Assembly: GCA_025356095.1 (NCBI GenBank)
Contig: JANXUR010000027.1
Location: 1-44,282, forward strand
Length of the DNA stretch: 44,282 nt
Reading direction: 5' to 3'
Source of the DNA: Acidobacteriaceae bacterium
GTDB lineage: Bacteria > Acidobacteriota > Terriglobia > Terriglobales > Acidobacteriaceae
Shown here piece after piece: positions 26,206 to 35,706 of this stretch. Both the position numbers and the translations under genes were made by a program. Positions within the stretch are counted from its first letter, which is position 1; each line of letters opens with the position of its first letter. Below the pieces are notes generated by a model. It did no database searches. It saw only the letters and a program-made list of their open reading frames with translations, and was not told the DNA's origin.

Positions 26206-27717
26206 TTAGTACACCCACTCCAGCCCGGCAACCGCCTGATTGGTGCGGAACGGGTCTGAGGCGGGATTGCCTTCGGAATCAAACACTCTCTGTTTAGGCC
26301 GAATCTGATATTCAAACGACGCTTTGATGTTGGCGTGGATGAGGAACTGAATGCCCGGTGTGATGCGGTTACGGGTAGCACCAGCAGGTGAGTAAAAATT
26401 AGTGGAGCCGCCTGCCGCGCCGTTGATAAAGTCCGCCGTGGATTGCACTCGGTCGTAGCGCATAATCGCCATGACCCACGGCAGCGCCAGATAGTCTGCC
26501 TCCAGAAACCCGCCGTTGAAGTGTGCAGGTACACCCGTGAAGAAGGCGGTGCCACCTTCGTTCGGCAACAGGTTCTTGTCGCGCCCATACATGTACAGGC
26601 CGAATAGATTAAAGGTGCGGTAGTTGAAGCTGAAGTCGCCGCCTGCTCGATAGAAGGGCTCCCGTGCGACGAGAGTGGTGGTGGCACCCAGAATCCGTTG
26701 CACCGAGCGGCCGTAGAAGTAAAAGGTGCCGAATTGCAGATACGTGTGGTCGCGCGGACCGATGGCACCCGCAGCTTGAATCTCATTTCGGCTGGCTGAG
26801 TCTTTTTCCAGATTAAAGCGGTACTGGAAGCGGCCGTAAATATCCTTGAAGTTGGCATCGGAGAACAGCCCCACCGCGGGACTGATGTTATCCCCGCCAG
26901 CTGTAGTTCCGCTGGTATTTTGGTTGATTACCGCCACCGAGTAGTGATACCCGCCGTAAGTGTGTCCGCCGCTTAGTTCCACGCCTTGGCCGGGGGCAGA
27001 GAAGGCAAAACTGTTGCTGACGTTCTGGGGCGTGGCACCGTTGAGCGCCCCGAAGTTGGCTTGGTCATAAATATCCCAGCCGCTGATGTTCCACGAACGG
27101 GCTGCGCTGAATGGCAGGTCCAGTTCAAATTGACCCACGCGAAGGTTCAACGAGTCGGTGGGCAGCTTGAGCAACCGCCCAATGTTGTGGAACTTCAGGT
27201 ACCCGTCACCCAACCCGCCCGCAGCATTCGAGCCGCCAACGTTAAAATCACTATCCACCCAGAAGGAGATGCCCCCGCCAAAGTTGCCTGCGGTAAAGAT
27301 GCTGAACAGCCCAGGCTGGAAGTCGGTCCGAGGAATCGTCGGATCAGTGGAATCCGCAGGCCGGAAGTTGTTGCGGTTGCGTCCGTAGACCTGAAAGAAG
27401 CTGTTAAAGCGCAGACCGATCGCCGGCAGCCCCGGAATGGTGCCCGGATAAATCACATGGGGCCACAACTCTTTTTGCGCCGGAGCGCCCAGCATCACCG
27501 GCGGAACCTTGAGAAAAGTTTCATCGTCCTTGGGGAACTTGAAGCCTGCGTCCTTAAATGCCTTACCAAAATCGTTCAGTTTAGGAAAATCAACGTGGCA
27601 TGTGCTACAAGAAGTGCCGTATTGCCGAGAAAATGCCGGAATAGCATGGCTGGGCTGAGCCAACGCCAACATCATTATCAATACACCGAAACCAGTTGCC
27701 CAATGCGTGAGCCGCAT
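26206..27717 (-). CDS. Outer-membrane beta-barrel protein with N-terminal haem c motif
   Basis: This protein has about 503 residues, counted from MRLTHWATGFGVLIMMLALA (ATG at 27717 with AAGGAG 6 nt upstream). The signal peptide ends near PSHA. The mature N-terminus carries one haem motif, CSTCH at 37-41 (QYGTSCSTCHVDFPKLNDFG). The rest is a run of alternating amphipathic strands rich in aromatic and Gly residues (FGGGISFWVDSDFNVGG, HTYLQFGTFYFYGRS). It ends in VAGLEWVY, a terminal aromatic as in outer-membrane barrels. It heads the respiratory cluster and could place a haem at the barrel mouth. The barrel call is by pattern, not by a named family. Confidence 0.8.
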   Translation of the reverse strand: MRLTHWATGFGVLIMMLALAQPSHAIPAFSRQYGTSCSTCHVDFPKLNDFGKAFKDAGFKFPKDDETFLKVPPVMLGAPAQKELWPHVIYPGTIPGLPAIGLRFNSFFQVYGRNRNNFRPADSTDPTIPRTDFQPGLFSIFTAGNFGGGISFWVDSDFNVGGSNAAGGLGDGYLKFHNIGRLLKLPTDSLNLRVGQFELDLPFSAARSWNISGWDIYDQANFGALNGATPQNVSNSFAFSAPGQGVELSGGHTYGGYHYSVAVINQNTSGTTAGGDNISPAVGLFSDANFKDIYGRFQYRFNLEKDSASRNEIQAAGAIGPRDHTYLQFGTFYFYGRSVQRILGATTTLVAREPFYRAGGDFSFNYRTFNLFGLYMYGRDKNLLPNEGGTAFFTGVPAHFNGGFLEADYLALPWVMAIMRYDRVQSTADFINGAAGGSTNFYSPAGATRNRITPGIQFLIHANIKASFEYQIRPKQRVFDSEGNPASDPFRTNQAVAGLEWVY

Positions 27718-27948
27718 AGTGCTCTCCTTAATCGAAGGGTGAGAAATGCCTTTCTGCCTCAACTCGATTCTGCTAATTCTCGTTGACGATGCCACATCCA
27801 TCTGTGCACCTCAGCACAACTACGTGTGATGGTTGTCACAAATAGGGAAAGCCGACCGCTTCTGCGGTATGGTGGCACGCCCCCCCCCAAGAGGCCCGAA
27901 ATGCCGGGTTCAAGAACGTGCCGTACGAATTTCTGCAAGAATAGCCGC

Positions 27949-29439
27949 ATGCTTTTCTGGAATGAACCTCGCCGCTGGTTGCAGTTCGCCCCCCCAGGTC
28001 GGCTGCGGATTGCGCTCGTCTGGGCGGTTTGGGCGTTGTGCGCCTACTGCCCTTTGGCGGTTGCGCAGGTCCCAGCCACGCCAGCCGCCGGGGCTGCTGG
28101 AGCCGCCAGCATCAAGGGCACGCTGCGCGATGCCAAGGGCGATCCAGTGGGTGAAGCGTTGGTTTCACTCACTGAAATGGAAAGCGGGCAGCCGCATCTT
28201 CTGCAAGCAAAAACTGGAGCGGATGGAAGCTTTGTGCTGGAGCCAAGCCACGCCGGAACCTATAGCTTGAAGGCACAAAAAGGCGCGGCAGAGGCGTTGG
28301 TTCAGAAGCTGGTGTTGGCTCCAGCCGAGCAAAAGCGGGTGGATTTGGTGCTGAGGGGCAAATCTGCCCCGTTGCTGCCGGCATCAGAGGCAGGAGCGAT
28401 GGAGTTTGACGACAAGCCCAGCTTCACCGTGGCGGGTGTGATTGACTCCACTGCCGCCGGTGGTCACGGCTCGGGCGAAGGACTGCGAACCAGCGAAGCC
28501 CTGGCAGAAGATACTGCGAAGCTGAAATCTGGAGAGCCACCCCCCAGCGGCGATCTCACGCAGACTCGAGAACGGTTGAGTGGGCAGATTGAATCGTCAG
28601 GTGGCGGGCCGACGAGCGCGAAACTGCACCGCCAATTGGGCGATGTTTACGAGCGGCTAGGGGACTCTCTGGCTGCGGTCCGGGAATTTGAGATGGCCGC
28701 CCGGCTGGCGCCAGTTGAGGAAAATTACTTTGAGTGGGGTGCAGAGCTGCTGCTGCATAGAGCGATTGTGCCTGCGATCGAGGTCTTCCGCAAGGGAGTC
28801 ACGGCTTCGCCTAGCTCGGCTCGGATGCAGGCCGGACTGGGCGCGGCGCTCTACGCCAGCGGCGCCGCCGAAGATGCAGCGCAGCAGATATGCGCCGCCT
28901 CCGACTTAGCCCCCACGGATGCTGCACCTTACTACTTTCTCGGCAAGATGCAGCTAGCATCACCTACCGCGCTTGCTTGTATAGAGCCTAAGCTAGCTCG
29001 GCTAGTGCACCTTCACCCCGGCGACGCCTTGGGTAATTACTATTATGCGATCGCGATTTGGCGAGGCGAGAAGGGCGATGGAGAGTTGCCCCAATGGCAA
29101 ACCGCTCTAGCCCTGACGGAAAAAGCCGCTGCATTGAACCCGAAGCTGGGCGAAGCATACTTACTGACGGGGATATTGCAATCTGCGCGGCATCATGACA
29201 AAGCGGCACTAGCGGCTTTCCAGCAGGCAATCGAAACAACCCCCAACCTAGCCGAAGCGCACTACAGGCTGGCGAATCTATACAAGCAGATGGGGGAACC
29301 TGCCAAGGCCCAGCTTTCGCTACAACAGTATAAGAGCATTCAGAAGACCGAGGCGGCAGAGGCGGAACGGAAGCGCGTGGACTTACAGCAGTTTGTTGTG
29401 ATCCTGAAGGATCAGCCCGCGACCGGCGACAGCCGATGA
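27949..29439 (+). CDS. Exported TPR protein with N-terminal carboxypeptidase-regulatory domain
   Basis: This protein has about 496 residues from ATG 27949 (MLFWNEPRRW). A hydrophobic export signal (IALVWAVWALCAYCPLAVAQ) follows a basic stretch. The frame is open back to 27826, but that part includes a run of nine C and is unlikely to be translated. Residues 45-130 form an Ig-like carboxypeptidase-regulatory domain (IKGTLRDAKGDPVGEALVSL). From about residue 210 to the end come TPR units (LHRQLGDVYERLGDSLAAVR, AEAHYRLANLYKQMGEPAKA). It is probably a periplasmic protein-protein interaction scaffold. It converges on the CRTAC1-like operon, with 27 bp between the stop codons. Confidence 0.8.
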   Translation: MLFWNEPRRWLQFAPPGRLRIALVWAVWALCAYCPLAVAQVPATPAAGAAGAASIKGTLRDAKGDPVGEALVSLTEMESGQPHLLQAKTGADGSFVLEPSHAGTYSLKAQKGAAEALVQKLVLAPAEQKRVDLVLRGKSAPLLPASEAGAMEFDDKPSFTVAGVIDSTAAGGHGSGEGLRTSEALAEDTAKLKSGEPPPSGDLTQTRERLSGQIESSGGGPTSAKLHRQLGDVYERLGDSLAAVREFEMAARLAPVEENYFEWGAELLLHRAIVPAIEVFRKGVTASPSSARMQAGLGAALYASGAAEDAAQQICAASDLAPTDAAPYYFLGKMQLASPTALACIEPKLARLVHLHPGDALGNYYYAIAIWRGEKGDGELPQWQTALALTEKAAALNPKLGEAYLLTGILQSARHHDKAALAAFQQAIETTPNLAEAHYRLANLYKQMGEPAKAQLSLQQYKSIQKTEAAEAERKRVDLQQFVVILKDQPATGDSR

Positions 29440-29466
29440 ATGCGCTTGGCATTTTTTTCGGGTCTC

Positions 29467-31251
29467 TTACGTAGCCTTGGGCCACCAAGCAGAGACAATA
29501 CCACTACCTTCTCGAATAGTAAGAATTTGATTTGCCTTCACTTGCGCGAAGCGCTCTATCTTCTGCGTAGTCGGCCACCTAACCTCGATTAAGTCCGCCG
29601 TTTGAGCCTTGCCAAGCCCAAAGTGCAGCCGCAGATCGCTTTGCGACATCACACTGGAACCACTATGTACTTCATCCATTTGAATGTGTTTGCCTGTGAT
29701 CACGCGGACGCGCGCGCCAATCGCAGTGCGATTGCAAACCGTGCCCACCAGCTTCATCTTGATCCAATTCTGCTTATTACCGCCATCATTCCGGAGCAGG
29801 GAGGGGGTGTCGCCTAAATTGAGGATCACCGCGTCTATGTCGCCGTCATTGTCATAGTCACCGAAGGCCGCGCCACGGCTTGAAAATTGATCACTGATGC
29901 CGGGCCCGAGTTCCGCCGAAACATCCTTGAACTGGCCGTTACCTAAGTTCTTATAAACCAATCGCGGGTTACGATAACTCTGCCCGATATTGTGGCCATC
30001 AATTTGCGGGTAGACGTGGCCGTTCACTTGCATGATGTCCGGCCAGCCATCGTTGTCATAGTCTACAAATCCGCAACCCCAAGCAACATACTTGTTATTA
30101 ACCCCAACCCCCGAGGTGAATGTTACATCGGTGAACGTACCATCTCCATTGTTGTGATACAGGTTGCAGGTATCGTCAGCAAAGTTAGTTTTAAAAATAT
30201 CAAACCAGCCATCGCAGTCGTAGTCCGCGACCGCTACACCCATCCCCGCTTGTTCGTGGCCGTTGTCGCTGTAGGCGCAGCCAGCGAGCACCGCGACATC
30301 GGTGAACGTTCCATCGTGATTATTGCGGAATAGAATACTGGGTTGTGAGTCAACAGCCACATAGATATCTGGCCAGCCGTCATTGTCGAAGTCATATGAG
30401 ACAGCAGTGATTGAATAGCGCGGTCCGGGCTTTAAGATGCCAGACTTCTCCGATACGTCAGTGAAGGTACCATCACCGTTATTGTGGTACAGCAGGCTTG
30501 TATCTCCTGTCAGGCCACGGGGTCCACACATTACTGGGATCGCCTTCCACTGGCACAGCGCAGGCCCCGCCGGGTCGGGATTCTTGGCTGGGTCGAGCTT
30601 GATATAGTTGCAGACAAAAAGATCCAAGTGACCGTCGCGGTCGTAGTCAAGCCAAGTGCAGCCAGCGCCCCAACGCACTTGCTCACTATAGAGACCGTTC
30701 TTGCGAGTTACATCGGAGAAGGTGCCGTCCCCATTGTTATGAAATAGAATGTTATGTCCCCAAAAGCAGCAAAAGAGATCATCCCAGCCGTCATTGTCGT
30801 AATCGCCAACGCACACCCCAGTCTGCCAACCCGCACGCGCAAGGCCCGCCTTATCGCTAACATCCGTGAAGGTGCCGTCGCGATTATTTTTATATAGATG
30901 CGAGGTAGGTGCTTGTCCGGGCGCCCACTGCGCGCCGAGTTGCGTCCCGTTCGTTAGGTAGATATCAAGCCAGCCATCATTGTCGTAGTCAAAGAAAGCA
31001 AGGCCGCTCCCCTTGGCTTCAATAATATAGCGCTTCTCCTTCGGGTTACCCCAAACGTTAGGTATCGTAAGCCCTGCGTCGTGGGCCACATCCACGAACA
31101 TGACGTCTGACGCAGACTTGGGGGGAGTGACGGCCGACAAGAGCGGAGCCTTGGAATCAAGCCGATGCATGGGCGTAGTGAGCGCATCCAAGAGCGTGCT
31201 GCCTAGGACGACGAGCGAAGAACCAAGCATGTAACGCCGCGATAATCTCAT
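29467..31251 (-). CDS. FG-GAP/VCBS repeat protein with ASPIC/UnbV C-terminal domain (CRTAC1-like)
   Basis: This 594-residue exported protein starts MRLSRRYMLGSSLVV, a Tat-like signal. It has seven calcium-loop motifs of the form DxDxDG (FDYDNDGWLDIY, GDYDNDGWDDLF, LDYDRDGHLDLF and so on) spaced through residues 90-480, forming an integrin-type beta-propeller. The last 100 residues are the ASPIC/UnbV domain (VRVITGKHIQMDEVHSGSSV, then RLHFGLGKAQTADLIEVRWP). The function of this family is unknown; surface carbohydrate or protein binding is usually assumed. It is the last gene of the minus-strand operon, 44 bp after its paralogue. Confidence 0.88.
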   Translation of the reverse strand: MRLSRRYMLGSSLVVLGSTLLDALTTPMHRLDSKAPLLSAVTPPKSASDVMFVDVAHDAGLTIPNVWGNPKEKRYIIEAKGSGLAFFDYDNDGWLDIYLTNGTQLGAQWAPGQAPTSHLYKNNRDGTFTDVSDKAGLARAGWQTGVCVGDYDNDGWDDLFCCFWGHNILFHNNGDGTFSDVTRKNGLYSEQVRWGAGCTWLDYDRDGHLDLFVCNYIKLDPAKNPDPAGPALCQWKAIPVMCGPRGLTGDTSLLYHNNGDGTFTDVSEKSGILKPGPRYSITAVSYDFDNDGWPDIYVAVDSQPSILFRNNHDGTFTDVAVLAGCAYSDNGHEQAGMGVAVADYDCDGWFDIFKTNFADDTCNLYHNNGDGTFTDVTFTSGVGVNNKYVAWGCGFVDYDNDGWPDIMQVNGHVYPQIDGHNIGQSYRNPRLVYKNLGNGQFKDVSAELGPGISDQFSSRGAAFGDYDNDGDIDAVILNLGDTPSLLRNDGGNKQNWIKMKLVGTVCNRTAIGARVRVITGKHIQMDEVHSGSSVMSQSDLRLHFGLGKAQTADLIEVRWPTTQKIERFAQVKANQILTIREGSGIVSAWWPKAT

Positions 31252-31295
31252 AAGAAATAAATGTCCGAAAAAGCGGTGGAACCGCTAAGAGATAA

Positions 31296-33104
31296 TCAAT
31301 GAGTCGGCACTATAGGGAAGGTTCTTGGAACAATCCCCACGCCTTCCTTTACAGCAATGATCCGGTCAACTTGCACGTTTGTGAGCTTATCTACCTGCCC
31401 GCTCGGCCAAGTAATTTCGAGTGAATCAATTTTTGTGTGCTTGCCCAAGCCAAACTGTATCCGCGGATCGCTGGCTGACATATATCCCATGCCGCCCTTT
31501 GCTTGCTCCACTTTCACAAAGCCTTCAGCACTCAGCTTGAGCGAAGCCCCTACTCCATCGCGATTGGACTTGGTGCCAATCAGCAATACCTCAAGCCAGT
31601 GGTTGGCGTTTCCGCCATCATTGCGCAGCAGTTCCGGGTAATCATCTCGATTGTTAATTGCGATATCCATATCGCCGTCATTATCAAAGTCAGCGGTGGC
31701 GATAGCGCGACCCACAACCGGACGGAGGAAGTCAGGCCCTAAAGAGTCCGATACCTTCTCGAACTGGCCTTTGCCCAGATTGCGGTACATCAACAAGGGC
31801 TCAGGGTATGAAATTTCACTATGATAGAGCTGAATATTATCCAGCATTGCGCCATTTACTTGAACGATATCATTCCAGCCATCGTTGTCGTAGTCGAGAA
31901 ACTTCATGGAGACGCCGCTAAGCAAAACTGCACTGTTACCTAGACCAGATCCGAACGTATCATCTATAAAAGTGCTGTCACGATTGTTCCGGTAGAGACG
32001 ATTTAGTTCGAAATCCAGGTGCGTGATGTAGATATCTAGCCAGCCATCACCGTCCACATCGGCAGCGTCAATACCCATCCCCGCCTCATAGCGCCCCTCT
32101 TCCCCGGCAGCTACGCCAGAGAGAAAAGATACATCTTCGAAAGTGCCATTGTGCTTATTGAGGAAAAGAAAATTGGGCCAGGAGTCGTTTGCAATTGCGA
32201 TGTCAGTCCAGCCGTCTCCGTTGAAATCGGCAAGCACGACGCCCATACCTTTGGACTCAGGTTTGCCGACTCCTGAACTATCACTCACGTCTGCGAAAGT
32301 ACCGTCATGATTGTTATGGAACAGTTTCGTCTTTTGGCCCCGATAGTTCCCGGGGTGGCAATAAGAACGATATCCGGGTCGCCGCTCACCACAGTAGACA
32401 TTGTTCTTCGGCGACCAATCAATATAGTTCGTTACTAGCAGATCAAGCCAGCCGTCCTTGTCGTAGTCGAACCAGCCAGCGCTCGTGGACCACCCGCCCA
32501 AGTCACCTACGCCTGCCTTTGCGGTAACATCTGTGAATGTGCCATTGCCGTTGTTGTGGTAGAGAATGGCGCTGCCGAAGCCTGTAACATACAGGTCTGG
32601 AAACCCGTCATTGTCGAAGTCCCCTACGGAGACTCCTTGAGCATAGTGTCCGATGCCGCCAACGCCCGCTCTCTCAGTAACATCAGTAAAGGTGCCGTCT
32701 CCATTGTTACGATACAAAGCGCAACGCAGCGGGCGAGAGGGCTTGTAAGCATCAGTAGCAGCGGATTGAATAAAGAACAAATCCATCAGACCATCTTGGT
32801 CAAAGTCTAGCCACGCCAGTCCTGTACCCATGGTTTCAAGGTAAAGTTTTTCGTCAGTCCCAGTGCCATCTTGGCGGAAAGTGATACCAGCACTCTGGCG
32901 GATGTCCTTAAAGCGGATAGCGATTGGTGCGTCTTTTGGGTGCGTTGCGGCCACCGCATCGGCGCATTCCGCAGTACCGGGCAGCATCAGGAGTAACGCT
33001 GCGTATATGCACAACACGGATAGAGGTGCAGACACCCTGAGTGCGATCTGGACGGCCCGCGGATTGTGATTCACATTCACGGCAAATTTAAGAAAGTCTA
33101 ACAT
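31296..33104 (-). CDS. FG-GAP/VCBS repeat protein with ASPIC/UnbV C-terminal domain, second copy
   Basis: This 602-residue paralogue of the protein at 29467 is exported by a Sec-type signal (APLSVLCIYAALLLMLPGTA) rather than a Tat-like one. It has seven DxDxDG loops (LDFDQDGLMDLF, GDFDNDGFPDLY, FDYDKDGWLDLL and others). The ASPIC/UnbV end includes GVGASLKLSAEGFVKVEQAK and IQFGLGKHTKIDSLEITWPS. It starts 6 bp after the TPR gene, so it is co-transcribed. Two adjacent but diverged copies suggest a duplication with different partners or ligands. Confidence 0.88.
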   Translation of the reverse strand: MLDFLKFAVNVNHNPRAVQIALRVSAPLSVLCIYAALLLMLPGTAECADAVAATHPKDAPIAIRFKDIRQSAGITFRQDGTGTDEKLYLETMGTGLAWLDFDQDGLMDLFFIQSAATDAYKPSRPLRCALYRNNGDGTFTDVTERAGVGGIGHYAQGVSVGDFDNDGFPDLYVTGFGSAILYHNNGNGTFTDVTAKAGVGDLGGWSTSAGWFDYDKDGWLDLLVTNYIDWSPKNNVYCGERRPGYRSYCHPGNYRGQKTKLFHNNHDGTFADVSDSSGVGKPESKGMGVVLADFNGDGWTDIAIANDSWPNFLFLNKHNGTFEDVSFLSGVAAGEEGRYEAGMGIDAADVDGDGWLDIYITHLDFELNRLYRNNRDSTFIDDTFGSGLGNSAVLLSGVSMKFLDYDNDGWNDIVQVNGAMLDNIQLYHSEISYPEPLLMYRNLGKGQFEKVSDSLGPDFLRPVVGRAIATADFDNDGDMDIAINNRDDYPELLRNDGGNANHWLEVLLIGTKSNRDGVGASLKLSAEGFVKVEQAKGGMGYMSASDPRIQFGLGKHTKIDSLEITWPSGQVDKLTNVQVDRIIAVKEGVGIVPRTFPIVPTH

Positions 33105-33110
33105 AGCCCG

Positions 33111-35705
33111 CTAGAGTGTCTGCTCGGCTATGGAGAGCGCCAATTGAAGAAACTGCGCGCGCGCACGCTCAGGCATCGGCCCAAGGGCAAGCGAGGTTGA
33201 GGTGGGAGCATCGGCGAGAGCCTGTTCGATGCGACTTACATCGAGGCCACCGGCACCGCTGCCCTTAAACCGACTGAGCACGTCACGTGCCTTTGCGATT
33301 TGGCCAGTCTGATAGTAGAAAATCCCGAGGGTAGAGTGGCTGCCCGCCCACTCAGGCAATAGATCAACGGCGCGTTCGAAACGCTCACCAGCTTGCGCCG
33401 TCTTACCTTGAAGAAGTGTGACCACGCCTAGCCCCCACAAAAGCTTGCCGGAACTAGGTAAACGGCCTAACCCTTGCTGGAGTGTATGCTCTGCCTCCGC
33501 AAGGGTGCTAACGCGAAGTTGGACCAAGGCGAGAGAAAGATAGTACTGGTCATTGTCGGGGTTGCGGGTGATGGCATCGTGAAAAATTGCAGTAGCTTTC
33601 GTGGTTTCACCGAGGTGAGCGTAGATATCGCCGAGGAGGGCTAGGTAAGTGTCATCACGCTGACCTTGTGCCGACTCACTCTGTGCCATTTCCAAAGCCT
33701 GGGCGTACAAGGCTCGCCGAAAATAGGCGTCCGCGAGGTCGAACTTGACGTCGTCCGAGGTAGGGTCCGCTTGGAGCGCGGCCTGAAAATGCGGAATAGC
33801 TTCGCTGTAGAGATGATAGCGCGACAGCAATACACCAACTCCTGTTTGGGTGCGGTAGTCGCCAGTGGTTATCTCGTCTAAATGAAGGAGTGTCTTGCGC
33901 GCTTCGTCTAGTTTCCCGAGCTTTAAATATGTCTCGCTCAGTTGGTACAGATCTTGCGGTTGGTCGGGATGCTTCTGAAGCTGCTCAATCAGGACTCCTT
34001 CATCCAGTTGACTCTGTGTTTGAGCCGGCAAGGTTGCGCGGTTGTCCAGATAGTCAAATAGATGCTGGAAGGGATAGGGGCCGGTGGAGGCATTTTTAGA
34101 AAGTGTTTGAAATACGCTAAGGTCCCTTTGCGCAGCTTCCATCTGATGGAGCCCGCGCTCCGCCATGGCAAGTTTATAGTATCCCGTGGCAGGCTCGCGA
34201 CTCACCTTGACAAACTTGCGCAACAATTCTGCTGCCTCTGCGAATTCTCGCTTGGCCATTCGTAAGTTGGCTAGTTCTAGCAGCGCATCAGAGAAATCCG
34301 GGTTAGCACGCAGCGTTTGTTGAAACAATTCTTCCGCGCGCACTTGGTGACCTTGATTGGCCTCGATCAACCCGAGATTGTAGAGGCAGGCAGCGTTTTG
34401 CGGATCTTGCTTCAAGCCTAGTTCAAAGTATTTGCGTGCCTCCTCCAGGCGACCTAAGTGCCGATACGACAAGCCCATGAAGACGTACGAACGCGCCGAG
34501 GGCTCCAGTTTAATAAGGGCATCAAACGTCGTAACAGCTTTTTCCACCTTGCCCGACATAAAGTAGCTCTCGCCAAGTGCGGCCTGCAGGTCTACCCGGC
34601 TTGGAGCTGACTTAAGACCTGATTCCAAAAGTGGAATCGCGTCCTCCCAGTAGTTCTGTGACATACTAACTCTGGCCAGCAGGAAGATAATATCGGCATT
34701 GTCTGGGGCTAAACGATGGGCGCGGACCAGTAAATCGAGGGCGTCAACTGGTCTTGACTGGTCAGAGTAGGCTTGCGCGAGTTGATACAGCGCTTCTGGG
34801 GAGTCAGGCCGCAATTTAAGAGCGCGATTGAGGGTGACTTCAGCTTTAGCGTACTGCTGATCGCGCAGGTAGGCTTCGCCGAGATTGTAAAGAATTTCGA
34901 ATGTCTCTGGCTTGAGTGAATTTGCCGTTTCTAATTCGAACTGGGCAGGCTTATATGCCTTTTCGGCTGCTAGCAGCACGCCAAGGGTGAAGTGAAATTG
35001 GATGTCGTCCTTATACTTGGGTTGCGTGGACAAATCATGTGTGAGCTTCAGGCCTTCATCTGTGCGCCCTGCTCGCATATAGGCCCGCACCAGGTTCAAC
35101 TGAGTGGCGACAGAAGCTGGCCGAACTCGTTGAAGGTGCGGAATGGCGTCGGTGGGGTCATTCTTGGCAATTAGGAGCAGTCCCAGATCGTAGTTGGCCT
35201 CGGGGTTGTTAGGATCAAAGTGAAGTACTGCCCTAAACTGCGTCTCAGCAAGGTCGGTGCGGCCTTGCGTGGCGTACAAATTGCCTAAGTTGTTCCGGGT
35301 GCGGGCTGAGGAAGGAGCGAGTTTGAGGGCGCGTTCGAAGGCGACTTGGGCTTCAGAGTAGTTCTTAGCTTCGCTATGGATGATGCCGAGTAGATTGTAG
35401 GCCTCCACGCTCGCAGGCTCCACAGCAAGAGCGGCCTGCACCGTTTCAATGGCCTCGGATATATGCCCTTGCTTGAGCTGTGCCTCGGCCGCTGCAAGTT
35501 GGGGCGCAATGCGGGTTTGCTTCTGCTCTGGCGCGTGAGTGGGTTTAGAGGCTTGGGCGGCAGCTTGCGCAGGAATTGCAAGGAGCAGTCCCATGACTGA
35601 CATAGAGCAAAGGACACGGCCCGCAAGTGCGGACGCATTAGTGCACAGCGAAAACTGTATGTTGCTGGCCGCTTGTTGGATGTAGAGAGTTTGGGTGGCA
35701 GTCAT
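33111..35705 (-). CDS. Large exported TPR-repeat protein
   Basis: This protein has about 864 residues, starting MTATQTLYIQQAASNIQF at 35705, 1 nt after the upstream stop codon. A signal-like segment (VLCSMSVMGLLLAIPAQAAAQ) is followed by tetratricopeptide units through almost all of the protein (AYNLLGIIHSEAKNYSEAQV, ALYQLAQAYSDQSRPVDALD, CLYNLGLIEANQGHQVRAEE), about 20 helix pairs in total. No catalytic motif is seen. It is probably a periplasmic scaffold for the FG-GAP proteins encoded on either side. Confidence 0.85.
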   Translation of the reverse strand: MTATQTLYIQQAASNIQFSLCTNASALAGRVLCSMSVMGLLLAIPAQAAAQASKPTHAPEQKQTRIAPQLAAAEAQLKQGHISEAIETVQAALAVEPASVEAYNLLGIIHSEAKNYSEAQVAFERALKLAPSSARTRNNLGNLYATQGRTDLAETQFRAVLHFDPNNPEANYDLGLLLIAKNDPTDAIPHLQRVRPASVATQLNLVRAYMRAGRTDEGLKLTHDLSTQPKYKDDIQFHFTLGVLLAAEKAYKPAQFELETANSLKPETFEILYNLGEAYLRDQQYAKAEVTLNRALKLRPDSPEALYQLAQAYSDQSRPVDALDLLVRAHRLAPDNADIIFLLARVSMSQNYWEDAIPLLESGLKSAPSRVDLQAALGESYFMSGKVEKAVTTFDALIKLEPSARSYVFMGLSYRHLGRLEEARKYFELGLKQDPQNAACLYNLGLIEANQGHQVRAEELFQQTLRANPDFSDALLELANLRMAKREFAEAAELLRKFVKVSREPATGYYKLAMAERGLHQMEAAQRDLSVFQTLSKNASTGPYPFQHLFDYLDNRATLPAQTQSQLDEGVLIEQLQKHPDQPQDLYQLSETYLKLGKLDEARKTLLHLDEITTGDYRTQTGVGVLLSRYHLYSEAIPHFQAALQADPTSDDVKFDLADAYFRRALYAQALEMAQSESAQGQRDDTYLALLGDIYAHLGETTKATAIFHDAITRNPDNDQYYLSLALVQLRVSTLAEAEHTLQQGLGRLPSSGKLLWGLGVVTLLQGKTAQAGERFERAVDLLPEWAGSHSTLGIFYYQTGQIAKARDVLSRFKGSGAGGLDVSRIEQALADAPTSTSLALGPMPERARAQFLQLALSIAEQTL

Positions 35706-35706
35706 A

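Noticed and set aside
26109-26858. Minus-strand frame of 249 codons overlapping the barrel protein in another phase
   Set aside because: It is Ser/Thr/Arg-rich, typical of an out-of-phase reading, and lies inside the strand-rich barrel gene.
29440-29466. Possible bidirectional terminator between converging genes
   Set aside because: There is a T-run but only a 3-bp stem before it; too weak to call.
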